Source: Pseudomonadota bacterium (lineage in GTDB: Bacteria > Pseudomonadota > Gammaproteobacteria > Acidithiobacillales > Acidithiobacillaceae). Taken from it: DNA of 16,218 nt. Each line of letters starts with the position of its first letter. Within the stretch, counting starts at the first letter, position 1. The notes below the pieces were generated by a model. That model did not search any database. It had not been told where the DNA came from and was given only the letters and a program-made list of their open reading frames with translations. The translations under genes were made by a program, and so were the position numbers. The stretch covers positions 1-16,218 of the forward strand of contig JAKAFG010000022.1 of assembly GCA_021818125.1 (NCBI GenBank), written 5' to 3'. This document shows positions 6,835 to 14,505 of this stretch, piece by piece.

Positions 6835-8536
6835 GATGCACATCCTCTCGCCCACGCAAGGGCTCCTCGGCCTGGAAGATGGACAAATCCACCGGCAAGC
6901 CGCGTTCGCGCATCACCTCGTAAAACTCCGCTACCGCCCCGGTAGCGCGGAAGATGCCGCGCACCTTGCCATCGGCGTCATAACCCCGCTGCTTGTATGT
7001 AAACAGCTCCTGCAACTGGATGGTGCCACTCTCGGTACCCGTCACCTCGCAAATGCTCGTCACCTTGCGCGAGCCGCAGGAAAAGCGGGTGATCTGAACG
7101 ATGATGTCCACGGCGGAGGCGATTTGCTCGCGGATGGCGGTGAGCGGTAAATCCATGCCCGCCATCAGCACCATGACTTCCAGCCGGGAGAGCATGTCGC
7201 GGGCCGTGTTGGCGTGGGCGGTGGTGAGGGAGCCGTCATGGCCGGTGTTCATAGCCTGCAGCATGTCCAGGGCTTCGCCGCCACGACACTCGCCCACCAC
7301 GATGCGGTCGGGACGCATGCGCAGGGCGTTGCGCACCAGTTCGCGGATGGGAATCTGGCCTTTGCCCTCCATGTTGGCGGGGCGCGCCTCCAGTGAGACT
7401 AAATTGGGCTGATAGAGGCGCAGTTCGGCCGCGTCTTCAATGGTCACAATGCGCTCGTGATCGGGGATGTAGTTGGAGAGCACGTTGAGCAGGGTGGTCT
7501 TACCCGAGCCGGTGCCGCCGGAAATGATGATGTTCTTGCGCTGTTGCACGCAGACTTGAATGAAATGGGTCATGCGCGCATCAATGGAGCCGTAGGCCAT
7601 GAGATCCTCCATTTGCAGGCGCTTCTTGGAGAACTTGCGGATGGTGATGCAGGCGCCTTTCAGGGACAGGGGCGGGATGACGGCATTGACGCGGGAGCCG
7701 TCGGCCAGGCGCGCGTCCACTAGCGGCGAGCTTTCGTCAATACGGCGGCCGATGGGGGCGACTATGCGGTCGATGATGTGCCGTACCGCCAGCTCACTGC
7801 TGAACAATGCCGGAGCCGCCAGCAACTTACCCTGCCGCTCGATAAAGACTTCATCAAAGCGGTTGACCATGATCTCGGTGATTGAGGCATCGGCCAGGAA
7901 GTCCTCCAGAGGGCCGAGACCTACCGCTTCGTCCAGCACCTCTTTGACGAGGCGTTGCCGGTCGATCTCCGGGGGTGGGTTCATCCGCCAGACCACTTCC
8001 CGCACCAGTTCGCCCACCATGCGGCGGAGTTCTTCGGGAGACAAAGCACCAAGATCGACACGGCGCAGGTCCATCTGACTGCGCACTGTCTCATGGACCG
8101 CCCGCACTAGCGCGAGCCAGGGGGCGTCGTAGACGGGACGAACCAACTCCGGCACAGTTTCTACTACTTTGATGAGTGTAGTCGGTGACACGGGGATGCT
8201 GCTGTCATCTTCTGCGGAGATTGGAGTGGGCAGGTCCTCGCCATCGAAACGCGGCAAAATTTGCAGACGATATCCGGCGACGACAATCTCGTCATGGACC
8301 TCCACCGGCCCATAGGCGCGCATGCGTTCGCCGTTGACCAGCACCGCGCCAAAGCTGCCCAGTCCCTCAATATAAACCCCACCCTGCTCGGCATATATCC
8401 GCGCATGTTCCTTACCAATATTCCAGCCTTCCATGCGCAGATGGGCGTGCTCTGCTTTACCCAGCAGGCAGACACCATCGCTGGGTGTAATCTCCTGGGT
8501 TCCCGTTTTGGGATGTGACGCGCGGACCATAAACAT
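6824..8536 (-). CDS. cpaF: CpaF/TadA pilus assembly ATPase with N-terminal FHA domain
   Basis: 570 residues, about 100 more than typical CpaF. Residues ~15-96 look like an FHA (phosphothreonine-binding) domain: a beta-rich region with the GKEHARIYAEQGGVYIEGLG segment (41-60), then VLVNGERM (65-72), matching the usual S/N-x-x-H and N-G core. After a linker (97-135) the CpaF/T2SS-E family ATPase follows: DPSITEIMVN-type motif at 217-225, GGTGSGKTT Walker A (340-348), TIEDAAELRL Asp box (365-374), Walker B region RIVVGECRGGEALDML (411-426), and the His box TTAHANT (438-444). The hexamer on the cytoplasmic side of the inner membrane drives Flp pilus assembly. The ATG has AGGAG nine bases upstream and lies 11 bases after the secretin gene. 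The FHA fusion suggests control by threonine phosphorylation, but no kinase is seen in this window. Confidence 0.93.
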   Translation of the reverse strand: MFMVRASHPKTGTQEITPSDGVCLLGKAEHAHLRMEGWNIGKEHARIYAEQGGVYIEGLGSFGAVLVNGERMRAYGPVEVHDEIVVAGYRLQILPRFDGEDLPTPISAEDDSSIPVSPTTLIKVVETVPELVRPVYDAPWLALVRAVHETVRSQMDLRRVDLGALSPEELRRMVGELVREVVWRMNPPPEIDRQRLVKEVLDEAVGLGPLEDFLADASITEIMVNRFDEVFIERQGKLLAAPALFSSELAVRHIIDRIVAPIGRRIDESSPLVDARLADGSRVNAVIPPLSLKGACITIRKFSKKRLQMEDLMAYGSIDARMTHFIQVCVQQRKNIIISGGTGSGKTTLLNVLSNYIPDHERIVTIEDAAELRLYQPNLVSLEARPANMEGKGQIPIRELVRNALRMRPDRIVVGECRGGEALDMLQAMNTGHDGSLTTAHANTARDMLSRLEVMVLMAGMDLPLTAIREQIASAVDIIVQITRFSCGSRKVTSICEVTGTESGTIQLQELFTYKQRGYDADGKVRGIFRATGAVAEFYEVMRERGLPVDLSIFQAEEPLRGREDVHHGA

Positions 8537-8547
8537 GGGGGTTTCTC

Positions 8548-9903
8548 CTAACGGATAATGCCTTTGTCAGAGTTTATTTTGTACATATTTTCGAGATAAT
8601 GAGCATGAGATTCCGCGTCGATGTTTTCTAACGAGTTGGCAGTGATTACCTTGGGAGTGACCAGGAACACTAAATCTGATTCGTTATCCCTAAAGTCGTC
8701 TGATTTGAAAAGGTATCCGAGAATTGGAATGTTACCCAGTCCGGGTATTTTATTGCTGTTTTGTGAAAGGCTATGATCCACCAGTCCGGACATAACCAGT
8801 GTTTCCCCATCTTTCAGGTTGATTTCTTCCTGGGTACGGCTGGTAAAGAATCCAGGCACACCTCCGACGGTGAGAGAGGGGTCAATATTACTTATTTCCG
8901 TGAATATTTTCAGGCTGACATTATTCCGGTCATCTGCTACCGGTGAGAATTTAAGGCGAATACCAAAATCCTTGAAGATCACTGAGGTCTGGCCGAAACC
9001 AATGGCTAAGGGAATCGGAATTTGCCCGCCCGCCAGAAATTCAGCAGGTTCTTTACTGCCGCTCTTGGCGCTGAGCTTGGGGTTGGCGATCTCGTAGGCG
9101 TCCCCGTTTTGCAAGGCGAAGTTAATGCGCGAGGCAACAGAAGCGATGATGCCAAAGTTGGTTGCGAAGGGGGCAACCTTCAGGGGCAAATCCTGTAGCC
9201 CTGAGCTGGGGAAAGAGAAGTTGGCCAAGGGTCCCCCCGTGCCGTTGGTCGTCGGTACGCCCATGCGGAAATACGGGTTGGAGCTGAAGTCGCCGACAAT
9301 ACCCGCCTGTGGGCCAGCCATGGATTGATTCCAGTTCACCCCGAGGCTACGGAAAAAGTCCTTTTTCATTTTGAGGATTTTGACATCCAGGAGGACTACC
9401 TTTTCCATTCTCAGTGGTTCTTTCTCCGCGAGGTTTACCAGGTTCTGATAGACCGCTTTGAGTTTTTCTATCCTGCTCAAATCCTCTTCAGAAAGATTCT
9501 TGCCATCAATAATGATTTTGTCACCAACGACGCGTACATGGGTATTGGGGTTCTTGCCGAGAAGACTGGAAATCTCTTCGGCAGCGCGTCCGACATCCTT
9601 GGGCGCAATGACCATCCGTACGGCGCTTTCTTCCCCGTTTTTGTACCAAAGATGTAGGTTCGTCTCGCCCGCACCCTCGGCCAGCAAGAGTAATTCTTTG
9701 CCATCGACGAGGGTGACGCTGAGGATTTTCCCATTGCCGACGGCTACCCGTTTCACGGTATTCGTCGGAATGATCTTTACCTGGCCAGAGTACATGGAAA
9801 TACTCGACTGGTTATCTAATTCCAGGTCGCCTTTGGCGCAGGCCAAGGCGGGTAATATCAAGGTAACTATGGCCGCAGCCAGGGATTTTTTAATCATCTT
9901 CAT
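8548..9903 (-). CDS. cpaC: Tad pilus secretin CpaC/RcpA
   Basis: 451 residues with a clear signal peptide (MKMIKKSLAA to ALACA, about 1-23). Residues ~33-100 are the N0-like pilus domain typical of CpaC (IPTNTVKRVAVGNGKI, then TNLHLWYKNGEE). The secretin core begins near 165 (EKVVLLDVKILKMKKDFFRSLG), includes FALQNGDAYEIANPKL (262-277) and AEFLAGGQIPIPL (287-299), and ends with the family signature LKDGETLVMSGLVDHS (363-378), KIPGLGNIPILGYLFKS (385-401) and ESDLVFLVTPKVI (408-420). It forms the outer-membrane ring through which the Flp pilus passes. It starts 16 bases after the cpaB stop; an AGGA lies about 12 bases before this ATG and further from the alternative ATG at codon 3. Length and motif order are normal. 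Confidence 0.95.
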   Translation of the reverse strand: MKMIKKSLAAAIVTLILPALACAKGDLELDNQSSISMYSGQVKIIPTNTVKRVAVGNGKILSVTLVDGKELLLLAEGAGETNLHLWYKNGEESAVRMVIAPKDVGRAAEEISSLLGKNPNTHVRVVGDKIIIDGKNLSEEDLSRIEKLKAVYQNLVNLAEKEPLRMEKVVLLDVKILKMKKDFFRSLGVNWNQSMAGPQAGIVGDFSSNPYFRMGVPTTNGTGGPLANFSFPSSGLQDLPLKVAPFATNFGIIASVASRINFALQNGDAYEIANPKLSAKSGSKEPAEFLAGGQIPIPLAIGFGQTSVIFKDFGIRLKFSPVADDRNNVSLKIFTEISNIDPSLTVGGVPGFFTSRTQEEINLKDGETLVMSGLVDHSLSQNSNKIPGLGNIPILGYLFKSDDFRDNESDLVFLVTPKVITANSLENIDAESHAHYLENMYKINSDKGIIR

Positions 9904-9919
9904 CGTGAACGATTTCCTG

Positions 9920-10981
9920 TCAGGACTGTGGCAAGGGTGGGACGTAGGAGAACGGCAAGTATTTCATTTGGCTGGCTGGCGCATGGTCGGACAGCGCGTT
10001 GCCATTGCCGCCGGGGACAGAACTGTCCATAGCTCTGGCTGAAGGTTGCGACGTGCCTGCGGTTTGCACATGGGCGATGCTCGGGCCGCCGGTGCCCGAA
10101 GATCCGCCGGCAATATATTCCACACCCGCCGCCGCATGCGGATAGCCGATAATGTCGTGCAGTGACACGGTGCGTTTGGGCCACGCGCCATTTTTGTCAT
10201 TGCCGCGCAAATCCAGACGGATTTCTCCGCTCTTTTGCGCGACCAGAATCTTTTGCGCTTGCAGTGGCGTGACTTCGAGGGTGATGGTGCTATAGCCTTC
10301 GGCGCTGCTGTTGCCCCCGTTGGGGGATAAATCCTTTCCGGTCGCGATGACTTTCAGGTTTTGTCCCAAAAAGCGCACTAAAGCCCCCTCCGGGGCTGCG
10401 GGCGTCATTTGCACGTTGGTGATGGAGCCTGCGGCGGCATTGGCGCGGACGTCCGCTTGGGTAATCCACAACATGTCGACGCGATCCCCCGGGCGGAGCA
10501 TTTTGTCCATGGAGTTTTCGGAGTTCACAGAAATCGTCAGCGCGATATGCTGGCTGTCCAAAATGTCCGCAGGACTCTCCGTGGAACTGAACATGGAGAG
10601 CGTTAGCGGTTTACCGCGTTCGGCAGGGAAAAGTAACCGTTTGTACTCAATTTTATTGAAATCGGTATCCATGACGACGCCGCCCGGCGCACTGTCTGCA
10701 GGAATGTTGCGCCGCGCGACCATGGACAGGGTAAGCACCGTCTTGGCAGGCAGATTTTCGATGGGCACTACCACCGGAATGATGCTTTCCTTTTTAGAGG
10801 ACAACTCGCGGAGCAGTCGCTGCTTCAGGGCGGACTCTTGGGCATCCAGGGACTGCACGGCGAGGAAGGCCGCACCCAGGCCTGCCGAAATGGCGACGGC
10901 GAGCAAAATCCAGCCGGTAAGCGCACGGCTTTTCTTTTGCAGCACCGGTGGTGTGGACTCGGGTTTGATTGGGGTCGACAC
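9920..10981 (-). CDS. cpaB: Flp pilus assembly protein CpaB/RcpC
   Basis: 353 residues, GTG start with GAGGAG seven bases upstream. A short cytoplasmic leader (1-19) is followed by one membrane helix (TGWILLAVAISAGLGAAFLA, about 22-41) and a coiled region. A SAF domain (about 67-130: IIPVVVPIENLPAKTVLTLS, later NIPADSAPGG and FPAERGKPLTLSM) precedes the RcpC/CpaB periplasmic domain (SVNSENSMDKMLRPGDRVDML, about 150-170; TITLEVTPLQAQKILVAQ, about 232-249). SAF domains are thought to touch peptidoglycan or glycans, and CpaB supports secretin function in Tad systems. The C-terminal ~80 residues are Gly/Ser/Ala-rich and look flexible. It lies 16 bases before cpaC, the usual neighbour. Confidence 0.92.
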   Translation of the reverse strand: MSTPIKPESTPPVLQKKSRALTGWILLAVAISAGLGAAFLAVQSLDAQESALKQRLLRELSSKKESIIPVVVPIENLPAKTVLTLSMVARRNIPADSAPGGVVMDTDFNKIEYKRLLFPAERGKPLTLSMFSSTESPADILDSQHIALTISVNSENSMDKMLRPGDRVDMLWITQADVRANAAAGSITNVQMTPAAPEGALVRFLGQNLKVIATGKDLSPNGGNSSAEGYSTITLEVTPLQAQKILVAQKSGEIRLDLRGNDKNGAWPKRTVSLHDIIGYPHAAAGVEYIAGGSSGTGGPSIAHVQTAGTSQPSARAMDSSVPGGNGNALSDHAPASQMKYLPFSYVPPLPQS

Positions 10982-10990
10982 GGGAACTCC

Positions 10991-11158
10991 TCAGAAGGGC
11001 AGGGTGGCGATGGAGGCAGCCCAGGAAAAATCGCTGGAAAATTTACGCAGCGCCTCCATGATCTGGGCAATGGGACTGGGGTCGCCGACATACAGCAACC
11101 CGAGCGCGAAGACCGCAACAATGGCGTACTCAATACTGGACTGGCCTTTTTCGTCCAT
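10991..11158 (-). CDS. Very small second Flp-type prepilin
   Basis: A 55-residue product beginning MDEKGQSSIEYAIVAVFALG. The class IVb prepilin motif G-x4-E-Y is exact: Gly5, then Glu10 and Tyr11 at +5 and +6 of the mature chain, followed by a hydrophobic helix (12-24). The leader is only five residues. After processing the protein would have 50 residues, ending in FSWAASIATLPF. A ribosome-binding site (GGGAG) sits nine bases upstream of the ATG. It begins 13 bases after the gene at 11172 ends, and its stop lies 9 bases before the cpaB GTG start. It could be a minor pilin, an alternative major pilin or a tip subunit. Because it is so short it is easily missed by automatic annotation. Motif, ribosome-binding site and operon position together make it a real gene. 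Confidence 0.82.
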   Translation of the reverse strand: MDEKGQSSIEYAIVAVFALGLLYVGDPSPIAQIMEALRKFSSDFSWAASIATLPF

Positions 11159-11171
11159 GGACGTGTGCTCC

Positions 11172-11846
11172 CTACCGTTGATCCAGGACGATGACTAAGC
11201 GGCTTTTACCGGTACCATCCTCGCCAATAACGACGTCGAGCCGACGATTGCCCTTATTCATGGCGATCACGGAACCGTTGTTACGCATGGCCGGTGCCGG
11301 TTGCCACTGTTGTGCGAGCAATGCTCTGTCCAGTGACGCGCGAAGGTTGGCGGCTGGTGTATCGACACGCACGTGCAGTACCCGTCCACGGATGCCAGCA
11401 TCGCTGCTCTCCACGTCCTGAAGCACCTGGGCATTGGTGGGTAAGGGCAGATCGTCGGGCAGGGCGTCGCGTTCGGTTTTCTGATTCATGCGCAGACTGG
11501 TGAGTGTGCCGTAGGCCGAGTCTCCTTCAATATGCCATTGACTGGTCAGAGAATAAGGCGGAGTAATGCAGCCCTGAATATGCTCGTTGCGGAGCTGATT
11601 TTCGGTGTAGGAGCCTCCCAGTTTCGCGCAGGCTTCTACGAAATAGGAACGCAGCCGCTCCTCCTCCGCACCCACATGGAATTGCACGGCCCTCATATCC
11701 ACGCCATTAATTTTGAGGTGGCTGGACAAAGGCTCCATGACGGCATTTTCGGGGGCGGGCAGGAGCGGCGCATTGTCGGTGGCGACCGCAATAGCCGGGC
11801 TGGTGAGGAAAAACGCCACGCACAGCATGCTAGCTCGAAGCTTCAT
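11172..11846 (-). CDS. Exported protein of unknown function in the Tad operon
   Basis: 224 residues with a signal peptide (MKLRASMLCVAFFLTSPAIA, cleavage near AVA, 20-22). I do not recognise the family. The mature part seems to hold two similar alpha/beta halves. One is at about 45-120 (MRAVQFHVGAEEERLRSYFV, then a Cys pair at about 73 and 92, then QWHIEG). The other is at about 155-222 (RVLHVRVDTPAANLRASLDR, then NGSVIAMNKGNRRLDVVIG). Each half pairs a 'V-x-V, then amphipathic helix' unit with later beta strands. The ATG directly abuts the TAG of the preceding gene and has GGAGG eight bases upstream. Its place between pseudopilin genes and the pilin-cpaB-cpaC block suggests a periplasmic accessory protein of the pilus; that role is inference. 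Confidence 0.75.
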   Translation of the reverse strand: MKLRASMLCVAFFLTSPAIAVATDNAPLLPAPENAVMEPLSSHLKINGVDMRAVQFHVGAEEERLRSYFVEACAKLGGSYTENQLRNEHIQGCITPPYSLTSQWHIEGDSAYGTLTSLRMNQKTERDALPDDLPLPTNAQVLQDVESSDAGIRGRVLHVRVDTPAANLRASLDRALLAQQWQPAPAMRNNGSVIAMNKGNRRLDVVIGEDGTGKSRLVIVLDQR

Positions 11847-12764
11847 CTATTTGCCTCCACTGGGGTAAGGTTGAAGGCGATCGCCATACTGCACCTCGGG
11901 GTCGATATGCCCGAACTCCAGGCGATTCAGCTCAGGGAACAAAAAACCGCCCACGGACTTGACGGTATTCATTGCACCGTTATCCAGGTAAGCGGTGGGC
12001 AGGAGTTTTTTGACGATGCGCACTTCTTCGGTGGGACCATTCGCGGTCCAGGCATCCGTGAGCACGGCTGCCTGCGCCGCAAATTGCGGTCCTCGAGCGA
12101 GCGGGTTGTCGGGCAGGTAGGCGTATCCCGGCAGCCCCTCCAGTTGAACCCCGACAGTGGCGACCGTCGGTCCCGTCATGCGCAGGGGGATGTCGGTCAG
12201 TTTCATGAGAGTCCCTAAAAACTTCATGGATACGCCCGTGGATATGGGCTCTTCGTGAGTGGCCACCTGGATATTGGCGAGGTCGTGCAGCAGGGGCTGT
12301 CCATCATGTCGGGCCAGAATCGGATCTACGTTTTGCCCGCTCCCCGTATTGGCATCCGATAAGCCCGCATTGTGCGGGCCAAAAAACCGCACGGCCGCCT
12401 CATTACGCAGGTCTGCATCGCTCTTGATGGCCAACCATTCTCGTCCCTGTGGTGGCTGGTCCCGCCATACGGTGCGTTCCCACGCCACATAACGCGCCGC
12501 CTCAATCGTGCGTAATTGGGTGAAGCTCCATTTGCCGGTATAGATCACCAGAAAAAAGAGCGGGATGAGTGCGAAAGCCGCCACCACAACGAATTCGGTG
12601 AGGGATTGGCCGCGTTCGTCGGGCTGGTTTCCCAATATGGTTGCATATTTTTTGTAAAACACCATGCAACCTTTTTCTGCTTTGGTAGCGACAGCGAAGC
12701 TAAGGCAGTTAATCACAGAAGTCATTAGTAGCATGTGACGTAATTTGAAAGCTGTTTTTTCCAT
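11847..12764 (-). CDS. TadE/TadF-like pseudopilin with extended N-terminus
   Basis: 305 residues from MEKTAFKLRHM. The prepilin-like junction is DERGQSLTEFVVVAAFALIP: Gly52 with Glu57 at +5 and Phe58 at +6, followed by a hydrophobic helix to about 76, as in TadE/TadF minor pilins. The chosen start has AAGAGGA eight bases upstream and lies 16 bases after the preceding stop. It leaves an unusual 52-residue leader containing its own hydrophobic stretch (MLLMTSVINCLSFAVA, 11-26). An internal ATG at 12665 (MVFYKKYATILGN) would give a conventional leader of 19 residues but has only a poor AAGG site four bases away. The periplasmic part contains WERTVWRDQPPQGREW and ends PYPSGGK. No similarity beyond the pilin-like N-terminus is evident. 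Confidence 0.8.
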   Translation of the reverse strand: MEKTAFKLRHMLLMTSVINCLSFAVATKAEKGCMVFYKKYATILGNQPDERGQSLTEFVVVAAFALIPLFFLVIYTGKWSFTQLRTIEAARYVAWERTVWRDQPPQGREWLAIKSDADLRNEAAVRFFGPHNAGLSDANTGSGQNVDPILARHDGQPLLHDLANIQVATHEEPISTGVSMKFLGTLMKLTDIPLRMTGPTVATVGVQLEGLPGYAYLPDNPLARGPQFAAQAAVLTDAWTANGPTEEVRIVKKLLPTAYLDNGAMNTVKSVGGFLFPELNRLEFGHIDPEVQYGDRLQPYPSGGK

Positions 12765-12780
12765 GAGCAAGTCCTCTTTA

Positions 12781-14412
12781 CTACTGCAATCCCAGCAGGG
12801 CGGCATATCGCGAACGGTCTGTTGAGGTTAAATCCACAAGACGTGCCTCCCAGAATGGGCTGAAGAGGTTCCCACGCTCGTAGTGGCGATCAGTGCGTTG
12901 CCATAGCGAAGCCGGACGTCGAAAATAGACCTGAGCCTTGGCAATTGCGCGCACCTGCCCGCTTTGTGCGGTTTGCGGCAGCGCTAAATTCATCTCCTGC
13001 TGCGCTGCATTTTGTTTGATGCCTAAAGCGGTGCCAGAATCTCTGACGGTTCCTCGTGGGTGTTCTACAACCACCATGTAAAAGGGCATGATATCCGCAG
13101 GGTCGCCGTTAGCCTTTTTCAGCGATGGGCTTGCGTGATCAAAATCCTGATATCGGGTAATCCCATTGGCAGAAAAACGATCTGCATCCGCTCCGTTAAC
13201 TGCCATACCTTTCCCGTACGAATCTTGCTCATCAGGGTATTCAGATTTAGCCAAGCCGGACGCATCTGGATTGGCGTTCCAGGATCCCTCGTAGGGAGGA
13301 ATGTATTGGGTTCTGGTATGTGGTGGGAATTGCTCTTCCGTAGATGCGTCGATTTCACGGTAACGGTGCGCCGATTGAAAGTAGTGATATGGTGCGTCAC
13401 CCGTTGTCTGCGCGGCACCCCAGCCAAGAGGCGCTTCGGGTAGGGGTTCCCATTCCCCAAAAATCGCAAACTTTCTCCGCCACGTATGCAAAGAGAGCGT
13501 ATCCATTCCTGACCAAACATATTTTCCATTTTCTGGGTCGAGCGCAATTTGGGAGGCTCCTGTGCGTGGGATATCCCATTTAATTACCCATAAGTCGGGT
13601 GGCACTATGTCACTCAGAAGCTGCAAAGGAGTAGGGAGGTCAGAACGGTTGCTCGTAAACCCATCTCGGGAGGCATTGATCATATACGCCATTCGTGCCT
13701 GCGTACTTTCTTTATCCCCTCCCCAACGCGTGATGAGATCGCCGCGATTACTAAAGTACTGACCTAAATTTGTAGCCAGAACGATAGCATTTAGCTTGGC
13801 CTCATGATCGTTGAGCTTGACTATCTGTTCGGCCACTGCGGTCATCGCGCCCCCAGGATTGGTATTCCCACCACCAGGATCAAAAACACCGTTGGCCATG
13901 TGATAAGCCTCTTGCGAACCACTCAGCGCAGCATCGGCGATGTCCAGCGCAGGAAGAATTGCCTTAGAAGCAGTATCGATGCCTTGATCTAATGCGTTAG
14001 TAGTTTGGGTAATTGCGTTGGTGATCGTTGCGATAGCCTGTCCGACCGCAGGTATCCAAGACACAAGAGTACCCAGGCGCTGGATATTCTGTCCGAGAGT
14101 TTTTACATAATGTGACCAGGAAACCAAACTAATCGTCTGCCCGATAGCAACCTGATTGGCGACCATTGCGCGGTTGGTGTAGGAGATAAAGTTGAGTTCT
14201 CTCGCCTCCATTTGCATGGCAGAGAAGGCAGCGGCGTCGGCGGCATTTTGAGTTTTGAGTTTGGTGGCGGTGAGTTGCCCGGTGTTAAAGACGAAGAGGC
14301 CCGCGAGCAATACTACAGGGATCAGGACGGCAGAGAATAAGGCTGCCTGCCCGGATTCCGTATGCCTTTCCGCGGTAGGAGAACCGCGTTGTAATTCAAG
14401 ATTATGCAACAC
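12781..14412 (-). CDS. TadG-like Tad pilus assembly protein
   Basis: 543 residues from a GTG at 14412 (a TTG follows directly; AAGGGG lies five to eight bases upstream). A short leader precedes ESGQAALFSAVLIPVVLLAG (19-38), a membrane helix running to about 45. The segment TATKLKTQNAADAAAFSAMQ (48-67) is the typical TadG/TadE-G continuation, in which the N-A-A-D-A-A-A motif recurs across the family. Unlike true pilins it lacks Glu at +5. The large periplasmic part contains a hydrophobic, Thr/Ala/Ile-rich helix region (about 95-170) that may form a coiled coil or membrane-associated stretch, a glycine-rich FDPGGGNTNPGG loop, and a Tyr/Trp/Pro-rich C-terminal half. TadG proteins are needed for Flp biogenesis and are thought to anchor or adorn the pilus. 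There is no visible von Willebrand MIDAS motif, which some TadG proteins have. Confidence 0.82.
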   Translation of the reverse strand: MLHNLELQRGSPTAERHTESGQAALFSAVLIPVVLLAGLFVFNTGQLTATKLKTQNAADAAAFSAMQMEARELNFISYTNRAMVANQVAIGQTISLVSWSHYVKTLGQNIQRLGTLVSWIPAVGQAIATITNAITQTTNALDQGIDTASKAILPALDIADAALSGSQEAYHMANGVFDPGGGNTNPGGAMTAVAEQIVKLNDHEAKLNAIVLATNLGQYFSNRGDLITRWGGDKESTQARMAYMINASRDGFTSNRSDLPTPLQLLSDIVPPDLWVIKWDIPRTGASQIALDPENGKYVWSGMDTLSLHTWRRKFAIFGEWEPLPEAPLGWGAAQTTGDAPYHYFQSAHRYREIDASTEEQFPPHTRTQYIPPYEGSWNANPDASGLAKSEYPDEQDSYGKGMAVNGADADRFSANGITRYQDFDHASPSLKKANGDPADIMPFYMVVVEHPRGTVRDSGTALGIKQNAAQQEMNLALPQTAQSGQVRAIAKAQVYFRRPASLWQRTDRHYERGNLFSPFWEARLVDLTSTDRSRYAALLGLQ

Positions 14413-14439
14413 TACATCCCCTTAATGTATGATCTGGCA

Positions 14440-14476
14440 TGACCTGAAATGGCTTTTATAAAGTCGTTTCAGGTCA
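14440..14476 (-). promoter_or_regulatory. Long RNA hairpin between flp and tadG
   Basis: TGACCTGAAA (14440-14449) and TTTCAGGTCA (14467-14476) are perfect 10-base inverted arms. Pairing continues inward through most of 14450-14456 with 14460-14466, giving a stem of about 17 pairs and a minimal loop. No T-run follows on the minus strand, so it is not a standard intrinsic terminator. It more likely protects the flp mRNA 3' end, pauses transcription or marks a processing site. Confidence 0.7.
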
Positions 14477-14478
14477 TG

Positions 14479-14496
14479 GGCGGGGCGAACCCCGCC
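14479..14496 (-). promoter_or_regulatory. GC-rich hairpin with UUCG loop directly after flp
   Basis: On the minus strand the RNA reads GGCGGGG-UUCG-CCCCGCC: a perfect seven-pair stem with a UUCG tetraloop, beginning 9 bases after the flp stop codon. UUCG loops are unusually stable (best with a C-G closing pair; here it is G-C). No T-run follows. In tandem with the hairpin at 14440-14476 it probably acts as a 3' stabiliser or partial terminator, letting the major pilin be made in excess. Confidence 0.7.
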
Positions 14497-14505
14497 AACA
14501 GCTAA

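Noticed and set aside
13060..13583. Open frames on both strands inside the tadG-like gene
   Set aside because: They overlap the continuous 543-residue TadG-like frame and show no family similarity.
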